Positions 1-8,130 of a stretch of 64,000 nucleotides of DNA are shown in pieces. The notes below the pieces were generated by a model that ran no database searches, was not told the origin of the DNA, and saw nothing but the letters and a program-made list of their open reading frames with translations. Numbering within the stretch: the first letter of the stretch is position 1; each line of letters begins with the position of its first letter. A program made the position numbers and the translations under genes. The DNA is from an uncultured Alphaproteobacteria bacterium (GTDB lineage: Bacteria > Pseudomonadota > Alphaproteobacteria > Rs-D84), in NCBI GenBank assembly GCA_934255455.1, contig CAKQNS010000002.1, forward strand, positions 85,165 through 149,164. The letters are read 5' to 3'.

Positions 1-7
1 ACCACAA

Positions 8-511
8 ATGACACGCCCACGCGCATTGGTGACATCAACATTTCGGCCATTGCAAACACCACAAAACATTGTCCAGGCACCCCAGAATAATTCTGAACAC
101 GACCGCGCGGAAATTATAAAAATATTTGAATCAAATGGTTATATCGTTAAAAAGGCGACATCCATTGTCGGCGTTCACCCCGATGTTTTGGCAATTGGCA
201 CAAATGAAACACTGTGGATTGGCGCAACAAACATTGATACCGTCGATTTGCGGCACGCCATGGATAAACTGGCGCGCGTGTTTGCCGACACATTAGATGA
301 CATTTATATAAACATAAACGGGTTTGTAATTGCGGCGCGCGACGCGGCCACGAACACATCGGACGATATATTGATGTTTGCATCGGTTGATGAATTGCGT
401 GAATATATGTCGGCACATCGCAATCCACCGCCCGCCGCCGATGATGTGGAAAATTTTGACGCCTATTCTGAATACATAGACACCGTTATAAATTACATAG
501 GTAAAATCTGA
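8..511 (+). CDS. Hypothetical protein, possibly truncated at its 5' end by the window edge
   Basis: I do not recognise this family. The frame is open to the first base of the window, so the ATG at 8 may be internal. The first ~25 residues are proline/glutamine-rich and linker-like. A compact alpha/beta region follows, with PDVLAIG then NETLWIG at about residues 57-73. The Asp...Glu-x-Trp spacing faintly recalls a restriction-like nuclease core, but the usual lysine is absent, so no activity is claimed. The stop codon lies one base before the next ATG. This gene and the next three form a compact same-strand cluster. Confidence 0.6.
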   Translation: MTRPRALVTSTFRPLQTPQNIVQAPQNNSEHDRAEIIKIFESNGYIVKKATSIVGVHPDVLAIGTNETLWIGATNIDTVDLRHAMDKLARVFADTLDDIYININGFVIAARDAATNTSDDILMFASVDELREYMSAHRNPPPAADDVENFDAYSEYIDTVINYIGKI

Positions 512-512
512 T

Positions 513-1019
513 ATGCAATGGTCCATGGATACGGCCCAGCGCCGAATGCGTGAAATGAATATGGATGATGTTCCATTGATTTGTCATCGTCCGGTTGCCG
601 CACGCGTTGATGCCGATTGGTTTTCCAAATATAAAAACCTGGTACGGCATTTTATGGAATCGTTGTCTGATTCAGTGGACAGTTTGGCATTTATGAACCT
701 GACCCAGGATGAATTTATGGGGCTGTTGATGGGGCGGCGTATGCCCGAAAATATGTCTGTTCGGTTTCGCGTGCCATTGGTTTGGGGCGGCGCATTGGAT
801 ACAGAAAATTTATTTATGTGCCAAACATTTCCACATGCGCACAACATGGACAGATTTATAATTGAGCAATCTGGCAATGATATGATTTGGTTGCCCAACC
901 CCACGAAAAAGGTATATGTGCCCGCGCACACCGGTGGCGGTGGCGATGGCGGAAATGCAACCGAAGATCGCCTGGCCCAAATGGCGGCCCAAATTGCCGA
1001 ATCACGCGGGATGGAATAA
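513..1019 (+). CDS. Hypothetical protein with an HNH-like segment
   Basis: 168 residues, unknown function. The middle contains FRVPLVWGG, then DTENLF, then FPHAHNMDRF (about residues 86-115). That order (P..xGG, D..NL, H-x-HN) resembles the second half of an HNH nuclease. The first catalytic histidine is replaced (RFRVP where H..P is expected), so activity is doubtful. The C-terminus is a glycine-rich stretch followed by a short helix. It is cotranscribed with its neighbours, judging by one-base and 18-base spacings. It could equally be a structural or conjugation-associated protein; confidence in the reading frame is much higher than in any function. Confidence 0.6.
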   Translation: MQWSMDTAQRRMREMNMDDVPLICHRPVAARVDADWFSKYKNLVRHFMESLSDSVDSLAFMNLTQDEFMGLLMGRRMPENMSVRFRVPLVWGGALDTENLFMCQTFPHAHNMDRFIIEQSGNDMIWLPNPTKKVYVPAHTGGGGDGGNATEDRLAQMAAQIAESRGME

Positions 1020-1037
1020 CAAATTGGAAAAGCACCC

Positions 1038-1472
1038 ATGACAACGACCGAATTTTTATCCGCAATAAAATCACGCGGTGGCGTTTATGGCCCGGCGGCG
1101 TCACACGGCGCGGTAATGTTGGCCAACACGGCATTACAGAATATGCGCGCAGCAATGTTACCAGCATTTATCATTGATTTGTATAAATGCGCCGGCGCAA
1201 TAAATTTGGGAAACGGATATATATTTGGTGTGGCGGAATTTGCGCGCGGCACAAAATTTCCGGTTCCAGATATTGTCCAAATAAATCGCGAATTATCGAC
1301 AATAAAAAAATTGCGCGGATTGACAGTTTTCGGTCGAAACGACCTGTTTTGGTTTGCATTTGACAGTTTTGGCACATGTGTTATGCTGGACAACCTGAAT
1401 TTATCGGTATTGCGCAAATACGATGACCCATTCCGCGCAATGTCCGATTGTTTAATCGCCGGGAAAATATAA
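1038..1472 (+). CDS. SUKH/SMI1-KNR4-like (YrhA-type) small protein
   Basis: 144 residues. The order of features, AMLPAFIIDLYKCAGAINL, then GYIFG, then FGRNDLFWFAFDSFG and a final Y-x-DPFRAMSDCL, follows the SMI1/KNR4 (SUKH) fold, where a short N-terminal helix, a 'Y..F..G..NG' turn, a strand-rich core and a terminal helix occur in this order. SUKH proteins are often immunity proteins for secreted or contact-dependent toxins, but many are plain housekeeping proteins. It lies after the HNH-like gene and directly before a ribbon-helix-helix gene. The family call is by pattern only. Confidence 0.5.
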   Translation: MTTTEFLSAIKSRGGVYGPAASHGAVMLANTALQNMRAAMLPAFIIDLYKCAGAINLGNGYIFGVAEFARGTKFPVPDIVQINRELSTIKKLRGLTVFGRNDLFWFAFDSFGTCVMLDNLNLSVLRKYDDPFRAMSDCLIAGKI

Positions 1473-1473
1473 A

Positions 1474-1671
1474 ATGAAAAAATTATCTGTATCGCTGTCT
1501 GGACATCATACCAGCATTTCATTGGAACCAGAATTTATTGACGCATTACGCGAAATTGCAACGCGCCGCGGTGCGACCGTTGGCGCAATAATAAATCAAA
1601 TTGACCAAAACCGCAAAACCACAAATTTATCATCGGCAATACGCATTTGGGTGTTGAAAAATTATCATTAA
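1474..1671 (+). CDS. Ribbon-helix-helix domain protein (PF13467-like)
   Basis: 65 residues that are essentially one DNA-binding domain. The segment GHHTSISLEPEFIDALREIA, the variable RGATVGAIINQID and the ending NLSSAIRIWVL match the alphaproteobacterial ribbon-helix-helix family: beta strand, helix A, turn, helix B. Such proteins bind DNA as dimers and often autoregulate. The ATG lies one base after the previous stop, and GGAAAA upstream could serve as the ribosome site. It is the last gene of the cluster and is followed by a strong inverted repeat. It may regulate the three genes before it (inference). Confidence 0.8.
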   Translation: MKKLSVSLSGHHTSISLEPEFIDALREIATRRGATVGAIINQIDQNRKTTNLSSAIRIWVLKNYH

Positions 1672-1697
1672 AATACCGGTATTTACCGGTATTTTTT
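1672..1697. terminator. Bidirectional intrinsic terminator
   Basis: A perfect 9-bp stem, AATACCGGT / ACCGGTATT, with a 4-base loop is followed by a T run on the plus strand and preceded by A residues. It separates the convergent ribbon-helix-helix gene and the lnt end, and it overlaps the lnt stop codon. Confidence 0.85.
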
Positions 1698-3683
1698 ATC
1701 AAAATAGGTTGCGCAAATACATGCAAATACCAATATGATTATCATCATCCCATCGCGGCCAATATATCGATATGGTGTTTTATGCGCCCCCCATACCAAA
1801 CCATCAATCGCGCCAACCGCCCCAACATCCATTTGTGCAATGACATCACCATCCGCGCCAACAAACGCACTGATTCCAGAATAATTTGCACGCACAACCG
1901 GCAAACCACTTTCAATTGCATACCGGCGCACCATATCCAAATGTTGGTATGTGCCTGGGGTTGTGCCAAACCAATTATCATTTGTAATATTCACAATTGC
2001 ATCCGGATTTGCCCCGCGTGGCACCAATGAATCAGTAAATATAATTTCATAGCAAATTGCCGGAACGAAATTGAATTCACCATGCGGCAATTCAATCGTT
2101 ATCATGCGGGGCCCGGTGCCAGCCGATAAATCGGCTGGCGATGGCATTATGCCAAATGGACTGTATTCACCAAACGGCACCAGGTGCGATTTATTATAAA
2201 TATCACTGGCGCGCCCCGCCCCATTTGCAACAATCATTGAATTATAAACATTGCCATTTGCAATTGATGTTGCACCAATAATCATTGCACGCCCCAGTAC
2301 GCCCGCCATTGGGATGATATCATCAACCATGGCGAACGGATATGTTGTTTCTGGGAAAACCACCAAATCTGGGTTTCCAGTATCCGTCGCCAATGTCAAC
2401 AAAACATTTATGTTTTGTTCGGCTTGTCTTATTCTATCAATGCGGGATGAATATTGTATTTTGGTTGATTGCGATTGTGCGGGTTGAACAATTCTGATTA
2501 TATTTGATTTATATTCCGCGCCGACATCCGCCATACGCATATTGTGCGCGCCATATATTCCGCCACATACGCCCAACGCGACAAAAATCACCATTGGCAT
2601 AAATATGCGGCGACAACGCAGAAATTCAACCGCGCCAGCAATGAATCCGATAATTATAAATGTCAATCCCAACGCGCCCCACAGTGACATTGAATTTGCC
2701 AGCACCGGAAATGGAAATGCAATATTTGCAATCGGGTTCCATGGAAACCCCGTGCCCACCCATTCACGCATCCATAAAACAAATGCCCACATGCCTGCAA
2801 AAACAAATGGCCGCGCCGCCGGCATAACGCGCGAACGCACCACCAATACAAATGGCCACACAAAAACCAACGCGCCGAACAGCGCCAAACCAATAACGGC
2901 CGGCACGGTCCATACCGCAAATTGCGATTGTAATTCAGGCACAACATATATTGAATGGAGTGTCCACCAAAACATTGCCACACTGTACGCCGCGCCAAAC
3001 GGAATTGCGCGCACCCACAATTTCCAAACACCACTGTGCGCTGCATCGCGCGTCATCATCCAATATGCCGAGCCAATTGCAACGGCGGCGGGAACAAAAG
3101 CATAAAATGGTGCGAATCCAAATGCCGCAACCACACCGCACAATGCCATCAACACATATTGCACCACGCCATTTGGCCGAAAACGCAACCGCCCCAGGAA
3201 CGAAAACAACCGCGCCCCTGGGCAACATTTTTCATTGTCGCACGCGGCGCCATCCTCGCCGGCATAGGGATTTTTATATCCCAATTTTTCCATAATTTTT
3301 ATTTCCATGGGCTCCATAACGGCGGCCTGGGCATCGGTAATATGGTCATACCCCATCAGGTGCAAAGTGCCATGCACCGCCATGTGCGCCGTGTGTTCAG
3401 CAACCGATATTTTTTCATCGGCTGCCTGGCGCGCAACGGTATCCAATGAAATATATATATCACCTAATAATATCGGGTCACCCAATTCAAACGACAAAAC
3501 ATTGGTTGGTTTATCAATGCCGCGATATTGCCGATTCAGTTCGTGGATTTCGGCATCATTGGTCAGTGTGATTGAAACCTCGGCATTTTGGTATTTGGGG
3601 CCGGCCGCCGCACGCACGATTTTTGCAAAATCGATTTTATATTTTTTCCACCGCGTATCATTATAATTTACATATACTTTCAT
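1683..3683 (-). CDS. lnt: Fusion of YbeY endoribonuclease and apolipoprotein N-acyltransferase Lnt
   Basis: One uninterrupted 666-residue frame. Residues ~1-145 are YbeY, the metal-dependent RNase for 16S rRNA maturation and 70S quality control; its zinc motif HGTLHLMGYDH is at ~104-114. Residues ~170-666 are Lnt, the inner-membrane enzyme that adds the third acyl chain to lipoproteins: several membrane segments, then a nitrilase-like domain with catalytic Glu (VVFPETTYP, ~445), Lys (YNKSHLVPFGEY, ~498) and Cys (AICYEIIF, ~544). The ATG at 3683 is chosen over one 21 codons upstream because AGGGG lies ~12 bases before it, and it falls just past the stop of the previous gene. In E. coli ybeY and lnt are separate genes of one operon, so the fusion joins known neighbours. 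Confidence 0.92.
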   Translation of the reverse strand: MKVYVNYNDTRWKKYKIDFAKIVRAAAGPKYQNAEVSITLTNDAEIHELNRQYRGIDKPTNVLSFELGDPILLGDIYISLDTVARQAADEKISVAEHTAHMAVHGTLHLMGYDHITDAQAAVMEPMEIKIMEKLGYKNPYAGEDGAACDNEKCCPGARLFSFLGRLRFRPNGVVQYVLMALCGVVAAFGFAPFYAFVPAAVAIGSAYWMMTRDAAHSGVWKLWVRAIPFGAAYSVAMFWWTLHSIYVVPELQSQFAVWTVPAVIGLALFGALVFVWPFVLVVRSRVMPAARPFVFAGMWAFVLWMREWVGTGFPWNPIANIAFPFPVLANSMSLWGALGLTFIIIGFIAGAVEFLRCRRIFMPMVIFVALGVCGGIYGAHNMRMADVGAEYKSNIIRIVQPAQSQSTKIQYSSRIDRIRQAEQNINVLLTLATDTGNPDLVVFPETTYPFAMVDDIIPMAGVLGRAMIIGATSIANGNVYNSMIVANGAGRASDIYNKSHLVPFGEYSPFGIMPSPADLSAGTGPRMITIELPHGEFNFVPAICYEIIFTDSLVPRGANPDAIVNITNDNWFGTTPGTYQHLDMVRRYAIESGLPVVRANYSGISAFVGADGDVIAQMDVGAVGAIDGLVWGAHKTPYRYIGRDGMMIIILVFACICATYFDKKYR

Positions 3684-3690
3684 TGTAATA

Positions 3691-5577
3691 TTATCCCCTG
3701 GATTCATATTCAGATAAATTATTGTATGCGGCGTATTCCGGCACATAGACAGATTTTTTTATACTGTGTCGCGCGGCATCAAAACTTAATTTTTTATCAC
3801 GATGCGAATTATCTTTTTGTATTGCATGTGTGACACGGGTTATGGCACTTTGTGCATCACGATTTCCGTTTGCCAACGCCAATTTATAATTAGCCAGCGC
3901 CTTTTGCAGGCTGCCCTTTTTCTCGTACGCGACGCCGGCATTATAATATGCCGAACCATATTGTTTTTTATCCCCGATGCGGCGTGTAATATCACGAACC
4001 TGGGCAATGGCATCATCATATTGCCCCAACCGGTTATATGCCGCGGCCAAATCATTTCGCACCAATGCATTATCCGGATATTTGGCAACAATTTCATTGT
4101 ACTTTTTCGCCGCATCATCATAATCGCCATCGCGATATGTACGAACCGCCACCGTATACATTTCATCATAACCCAAAACGTATGTTTTTACTTCTGTGTT
4201 TTTGTTCAGGTTTGTGTCCATTGAAATTTCGCGATTGCGCTGGGCCAATGCGGTGTTGCCAAATTCACATTTTTCATTTTCGCACAATGCAACAACATCG
4301 GCGGGCATAAAATCTTTGACCCGTTTCCATTTTGCCAGCGACTGGCCTTGCTCGTTCACGGGATTCTGCAACCATTGGCGCAAATTGGCGTATGTTTCAT
4401 AATTTACTTGACGGGTTGTATCATTGTCGCCAATGAAAAACGCATCTTTACGTTGGCCCATGCATTTATAAAATTCATACATTCCATTTACCGGGCAATC
4501 CAGCAACATTTGTGGTGTTATTTCACCGGTCAACAGTCCCGCCTCCATCCAGCGACGCCACCGTATTCCGCCACCCCCGGCCAAAAAATTACCCAATTTA
4601 TCGGCAACATTTCTATTCGATTCGCCATGCAGCCACGCGCGTCCAAACGATGTTTCATCGCAAATTGGAAATTCAGCAAACCGCCCGCGCACCAAACTGT
4701 CCGGTATGGCAAAACCATATTGTTTGAAATCGTCACGCAGATGCGCGAAACGTTCGCGATGGTTTCTGTCGTCTTTATTTTCAACCAATTTGGAATATGT
4801 ATTATACATAATCGAGCCCATACCCAACGCCTGGGCGGTGTTATCAATATTCGCGCTGTCTATGGCGGTATCATAACAATACATAATAAAATATGTTTCT
4901 TCATTTTCCAGATGCCAACGCGCCAATTCGTATGCCTCGTCATTGGTGATTGGTGCCGTATTTTTTGTGACCGATGTCCCGTCCTTTAATTTTGTAGAAC
5001 CGAAACCAATCGTCCAAATCCCGCGTGAGTCCTTGTACGGTGTATGGAGCCCCGTTTTAGAATCAACATGCACACCTTCTTTGGCGATTAAATCGGCAAT
5101 CAAAAAAGGTGTAATTGATTGCATTTTATCCAAAAATTCCGCGTATGTGCCGCGTTTCGCCTCGCGCTCGGCACGATCGGCCTGCCATTCTTTGTAATTT
5201 TGCACCGCGACCGGGCCGTATTCGGTTGCGACCTTGCCCCCGCCAATAATCATGGTAAACATCAGATAATATAAAATATGCGCCGACAAATTTGGATTTT
5301 TTTTCATAAATGCCGACAATTTTTTATCGTTGCCAGATTTGTCTTTACCAACCTTCATTTCGCCCAGCATTTCTTCGGCGCTGCGCAAAATATGATTATC
5401 CAGCGCAACATATTTTGTTGCCCACAATAAAAATTGAAACAGTCCGGCGGTGCCAATTCCCATAACCTGGGCCGTGCGACCGGCGCGATTATGCGGATGC
5501 GCGTTTTCTATTTTCTCACGCAAGCGCGCCAATGCCCGATGCGGCGCATTTACAATTTTTCTGAATTTTTCAGACAT
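3691..5577 (-). CDS. GH24 lysozyme-like domain with C-terminal TPR repeats
   Basis: 628 residues. Two hydrophobic segments (about 38-56 and 100-114) suggest membrane anchoring. A T4/P21-type lysozyme core follows: LIAKEG (Glu167), PYKDSRG (Asp183), WTIGFGST (Thr189). The Asp-to-Thr spacing equals that of T4 lysozyme, so the Glu/Asp/Thr triad looks intact, with a short insertion after the Glu. The middle region is unassigned. From ~480 to ~590 there are about three TPR units (for example YRDGDYDDAAKKYNEIVAKY). It lies 2 bases after the MucR-like gene stop and 7 bases before the ybeY start, which suggests one operon. No holin or other phage gene is nearby, so a cellular cell-wall role is more likely than prophage lysis (inference). 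Confidence 0.8.
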   Translation of the reverse strand: MSEKFRKIVNAPHRALARLREKIENAHPHNRAGRTAQVMGIGTAGLFQFLLWATKYVALDNHILRSAEEMLGEMKVGKDKSGNDKKLSAFMKKNPNLSAHILYYLMFTMIIGGGKVATEYGPVAVQNYKEWQADRAEREAKRGTYAEFLDKMQSITPFLIADLIAKEGVHVDSKTGLHTPYKDSRGIWTIGFGSTKLKDGTSVTKNTAPITNDEAYELARWHLENEETYFIMYCYDTAIDSANIDNTAQALGMGSIMYNTYSKLVENKDDRNHRERFAHLRDDFKQYGFAIPDSLVRGRFAEFPICDETSFGRAWLHGESNRNVADKLGNFLAGGGGIRWRRWMEAGLLTGEITPQMLLDCPVNGMYEFYKCMGQRKDAFFIGDNDTTRQVNYETYANLRQWLQNPVNEQGQSLAKWKRVKDFMPADVVALCENEKCEFGNTALAQRNREISMDTNLNKNTEVKTYVLGYDEMYTVAVRTYRDGDYDDAAKKYNEIVAKYPDNALVRNDLAAAYNRLGQYDDAIAQVRDITRRIGDKKQYGSAYYNAGVAYEKKGSLQKALANYKLALANGNRDAQSAITRVTHAIQKDNSHRDKKLSFDAARHSIKKSVYVPEYAAYNNLSEYESRG

Positions 5578-5579
5578 TT

Positions 5580-5954
5580 TTATTTACCCCGCTTTGATTT
5601 CCCCAGACCAGATTTTTTGGCTATTTTTGAACGCCGCGCCGAATAATTTGGCGCAACCATCGGATAATCACCCGGCAACCCCCATTTGGCACGATATGCA
5701 TCAGGCGTTAAATTAAATTTACGACGAATATAACGACGCAGCATTACATGCCACGAGCCATCGTTCAAACATTGGATTTTATCCGGCTGTACCGATGCCG
5801 CAATTTGCTGTGGCGAAACAGATGCCCCCCGCAATGTTTCGCGCGCTGATGCCACCGCCGCCGCCATTGACAGCCCCGGATTTGCCGCCATTGCGGCCGC
5901 GGCCAGGTTTGCAACCGCCAATGCAAATTCGGAATCGCCGTTGTTATTTACCAA
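5580..5954 (-). CDS. MucR/Ros-family transcriptional regulator, zinc ligands apparently lost
   Basis: 124 residues from a TTG start. The C-terminal half matches MucR/Ros: VQPDKIQCLNDGSWHVMLRR, then LTPDAYRAKWGLPGDYPMVA, then NYSARRSKIAKKSGLG. In typical members a Cys2His2 finger sits between CLxDG and LTPxxYR; here there is one cysteine and the usual RHL..H positions read RYI..K, so zinc binding is doubtful. TTG at 5954 is preferred to the ATG at 6005: GGGGG lies 8 bases upstream of the TTG, and a TATAAT box (5985-5990) lies between the two. MucR proteins are H-NS-like regulators of envelope and virulence genes in alphaproteobacteria. Confidence 0.85.
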   Translation of the reverse strand: MVNNNGDSEFALAVANLAAAAMAANPGLSMAAAVASARETLRGASVSPQQIAASVQPDKIQCLNDGSWHVMLRRYIRRKFNLTPDAYRAKWGLPGDYPMVAPNYSARRSKIAKKSGLGKSKRGK

Positions 5955-5984
5955 TTGATAATCCCCCAGATTTCTAATACAATT

Positions 5985-5990
5985 ATTATA
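5985..5990 (-). promoter_or_regulatory. -10 box for the mucR-like operon
   Basis: Perfect TATAAT on the minus strand, about 30 bases before the proposed TTG start. The -35 region is AT-rich without a clear consensus. Confidence 0.55.
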
Positions 5991-6031
5991 CCACAAAATG
6001 AACATTAAATAAAATTAAAGTAAAATATACC

Positions 6032-7312
6032 ATGTCCAACGACACCAGACCTTTGGCCGATTTAATGCGCCCACAAACAATTGACGATATTGTGGGGCAA
6101 ACACAATTACTGGGCGAAAACGGTTTGGTTCGTCGTATGGTTGATAACCATAAATTATCGAACCTGATTTTATGGGGGCCGCCCGGATGCGGTAAAACAA
6201 CAATTGCGCGCGCGTTGGCCAATTCGGTTGATATGGATTTTGTGCCAATGTCTGCGGTATTTTCCGGCACCGCCGATATAAAAAAGGCGATGGAGACAGC
6301 AAAATTAAACCGCAATTTGGGTCGCAATACCCTGCTGTTTATTGACGAAATTCACCGTTTCAATAAAACGCAACAGGATACATTGTTGCCATATTTGGAA
6401 GACGGCACGGTTGTATTCATGGGTGCAACCACCGAAAACCCCAGTTTCAATTTGAACAACGCTTTGCTGTCACGGTGTCATGTGGGCGTACTGTCGGGAT
6501 TATCACACGATGATTTAATGGAATTGATAAATCGCGCTGAAAAATATACCGGCAAAAAATTGCCACTAAACGAAGATGCGCGTAATCACCTGGCCGAAAT
6601 TTCCGATGGTGATGCACGGTTTTTGCTGAACACGGTTGAATATCTGATAAACGCAAATTTCAAAAAGACATTGGACACCGACGCGTTAGATTCCGTTATA
6701 CAAAAGCGCGCACCCCTGTCCGACAAATCTGGTGATGAACATTATAATTTGATTTCCGCCGTGCATAAATCATTGCGTGCATCGGATACCGATGCAGCCC
6801 TGTATTGGACGGCGCGTATGATGACATCGGGCCAGGATCCAATGTACCTGTTCCGGCGACTGGCGCGGTTCGCAATGGAGGATGTCGGTCTGGCCGACCC
6901 CAACGCAATGCAGGTGGCATTGGCCGCATGGCAATTGTATGAACGCATGGGCAGTCCCGAAGGCGACCTGGCGCTGACCGAATTGGTAATATATTTGGGC
7001 ACCGCCCCGAAAAGTATTGGAAATTACCGCGCACAAAACGCGGCATACGCCGCCGCGCGCGCCACGGGCAGTGTTCCGCCCCCAAAAAACATTCTAAACG
7101 CACCAACAAAATTGATGAAAAATATGGGATACGGTGCGGGCTATGTATATGACCCCGACACAGCATTGGGTTTTTCAGGGCAAAATTGTTTTCCAGAATC
7201 TATGCCACGGCAAAAGTTCTATACCCCGGTTGAACGCGGCTTTGAACGCGAGATAAAAAAGCGTTTGGATTATTGGGACGCATTGCGTGAAAAATTAAAC
7301 TCGAAAAAATAA
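6032..7312 (+). CDS. rarA: Replication-associated recombination protein A (RarA/MgsA, AAA+ ATPase)
   Basis: 426 residues, the usual length. The Walker A motif is GPPGCGKTTIARALA and the Walker B region is LLFIDEIHRFNKTQQD. Also visible are the sensor region MGATTENPSFNLNNALLSRC and the tetramerisation half with EDVGLADPNA and NYRAQNAAYAAA. RarA acts at stalled replication forks with SSB. It is divergent from the mucR-like gene and stands alone. TAAAAT at 6021-6026 lies 5 bases before the ATG and there is no obvious ribosome site. Confidence 0.95.
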   Translation: MSNDTRPLADLMRPQTIDDIVGQTQLLGENGLVRRMVDNHKLSNLILWGPPGCGKTTIARALANSVDMDFVPMSAVFSGTADIKKAMETAKLNRNLGRNTLLFIDEIHRFNKTQQDTLLPYLEDGTVVFMGATTENPSFNLNNALLSRCHVGVLSGLSHDDLMELINRAEKYTGKKLPLNEDARNHLAEISDGDARFLLNTVEYLINANFKKTLDTDALDSVIQKRAPLSDKSGDEHYNLISAVHKSLRASDTDAALYWTARMMTSGQDPMYLFRRLARFAMEDVGLADPNAMQVALAAWQLYERMGSPEGDLALTELVIYLGTAPKSIGNYRAQNAAYAAARATGSVPPPKNILNAPTKLMKNMGYGAGYVYDPDTALGFSGQNCFPESMPRQKFYTPVERGFEREIKKRLDYWDALREKLNSKK

Positions 7313-7315
7313 TTT

Positions 7316-8038
7316 TTAAAATAATATGTTTACCTGGGTTCCGAATTGAATTTCTTCGCTTTCAAATTCGTAATCAATGTGCCCCAAATATTGCGTACGC
7401 CCGTATTGACGAACAAATTTACCACCTATCCATTCCTGGTCATAATCCGGGTTGGTCGATTTGCGCCATGTAAAATTCATACCAATACGCATATCGGCAT
7501 CCAGACGAAAATATGCCTCGGGCGTCATATCAATAAACGACATTCCGCGCGTATCATCAAAAATCCAACTGGATTTAATTGTTGCGGCCAATGTCACGCC
7601 GGTCATTTGCCGACCAAAACGCAACCCCGCGTAATATGTGGAATCGGCAAAATATGGTGTACGCACATGCGACGAACCACCAAATTTAAAACCAAACAAA
7701 ACATCAGATATTAAATGCGCACTGTTATCAGCACCGGTCGACATACGATATGCACCACCCAAGTCGATTGCAGAAAAACCATCCTCGCGACCATCAAAAT
7801 CAATTTGATAATGAACATTTGCGCCTAATGTCAATCGGTCATTCAACCCATACGACACAGATTGCCCCGCACGCAAAACATTATCCCAATACACCAACGA
7901 TGTTTGTGATAAAATTTCCTCGATTCCCTGCATATACAGCGGGTCCGATGTATCACGCGCCAACTCCCCATCGGCACGCGCCGGGCTTGCACACACAATC
8001 AATGAAACCAATGCAAATATTGAAAATAATTTACGCAT
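7316..8038 (-). CDS. Secreted, beta-barrel-like outer membrane protein
   Basis: 240 residues with a clear signal peptide: KLF, then a hydrophobic stretch FALVSLIVCA, cleaved near SPARA-DG. The mature part shows alternating aromatic/polar strands (VSYGLNDRLTLGANVHY; GLRFGRQMTGVTLAATIK) and ends in phenylalanine, the pattern of a transmembrane beta-barrel inserted by BAM. The family is not recognised. It resembles the next gene upstream in general architecture but not obviously in sequence. It converges with rarA, 3 bases apart. Confidence 0.7.
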   Translation of the reverse strand: MRKLFSIFALVSLIVCASPARADGELARDTSDPLYMQGIEEILSQTSLVYWDNVLRAGQSVSYGLNDRLTLGANVHYQIDFDGREDGFSAIDLGGAYRMSTGADNSAHLISDVLFGFKFGGSSHVRTPYFADSTYYAGLRFGRQMTGVTLAATIKSSWIFDDTRGMSFIDMTPEAYFRLDADMRIGMNFTWRKSTNPDYDQEWIGGKFVRQYGRTQYLGHIDYEFESEEIQFGTQVNILF

Positions 8039-8089
8039 AATCTACTCTCTCTGCCATGAATATAAATCCGCGACCGCGGACAAAATTTT

Positions 8090-8116
8090 CCCGACGCACG
8101 CATCCCGCACGTCGGG
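8090..8116 (-). terminator. Probable terminator after the second outer membrane protein gene
   Basis: CCCGACG and CGTCGGG form a 7-bp stem, followed on the minus strand by AAAATTTTG. The T run is short, so its strength is uncertain. It lies in the 92-base gap between the two minus-strand OMP genes. Confidence 0.4.
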
Positions 8117-8130
8117 CACGAATTAAAATA

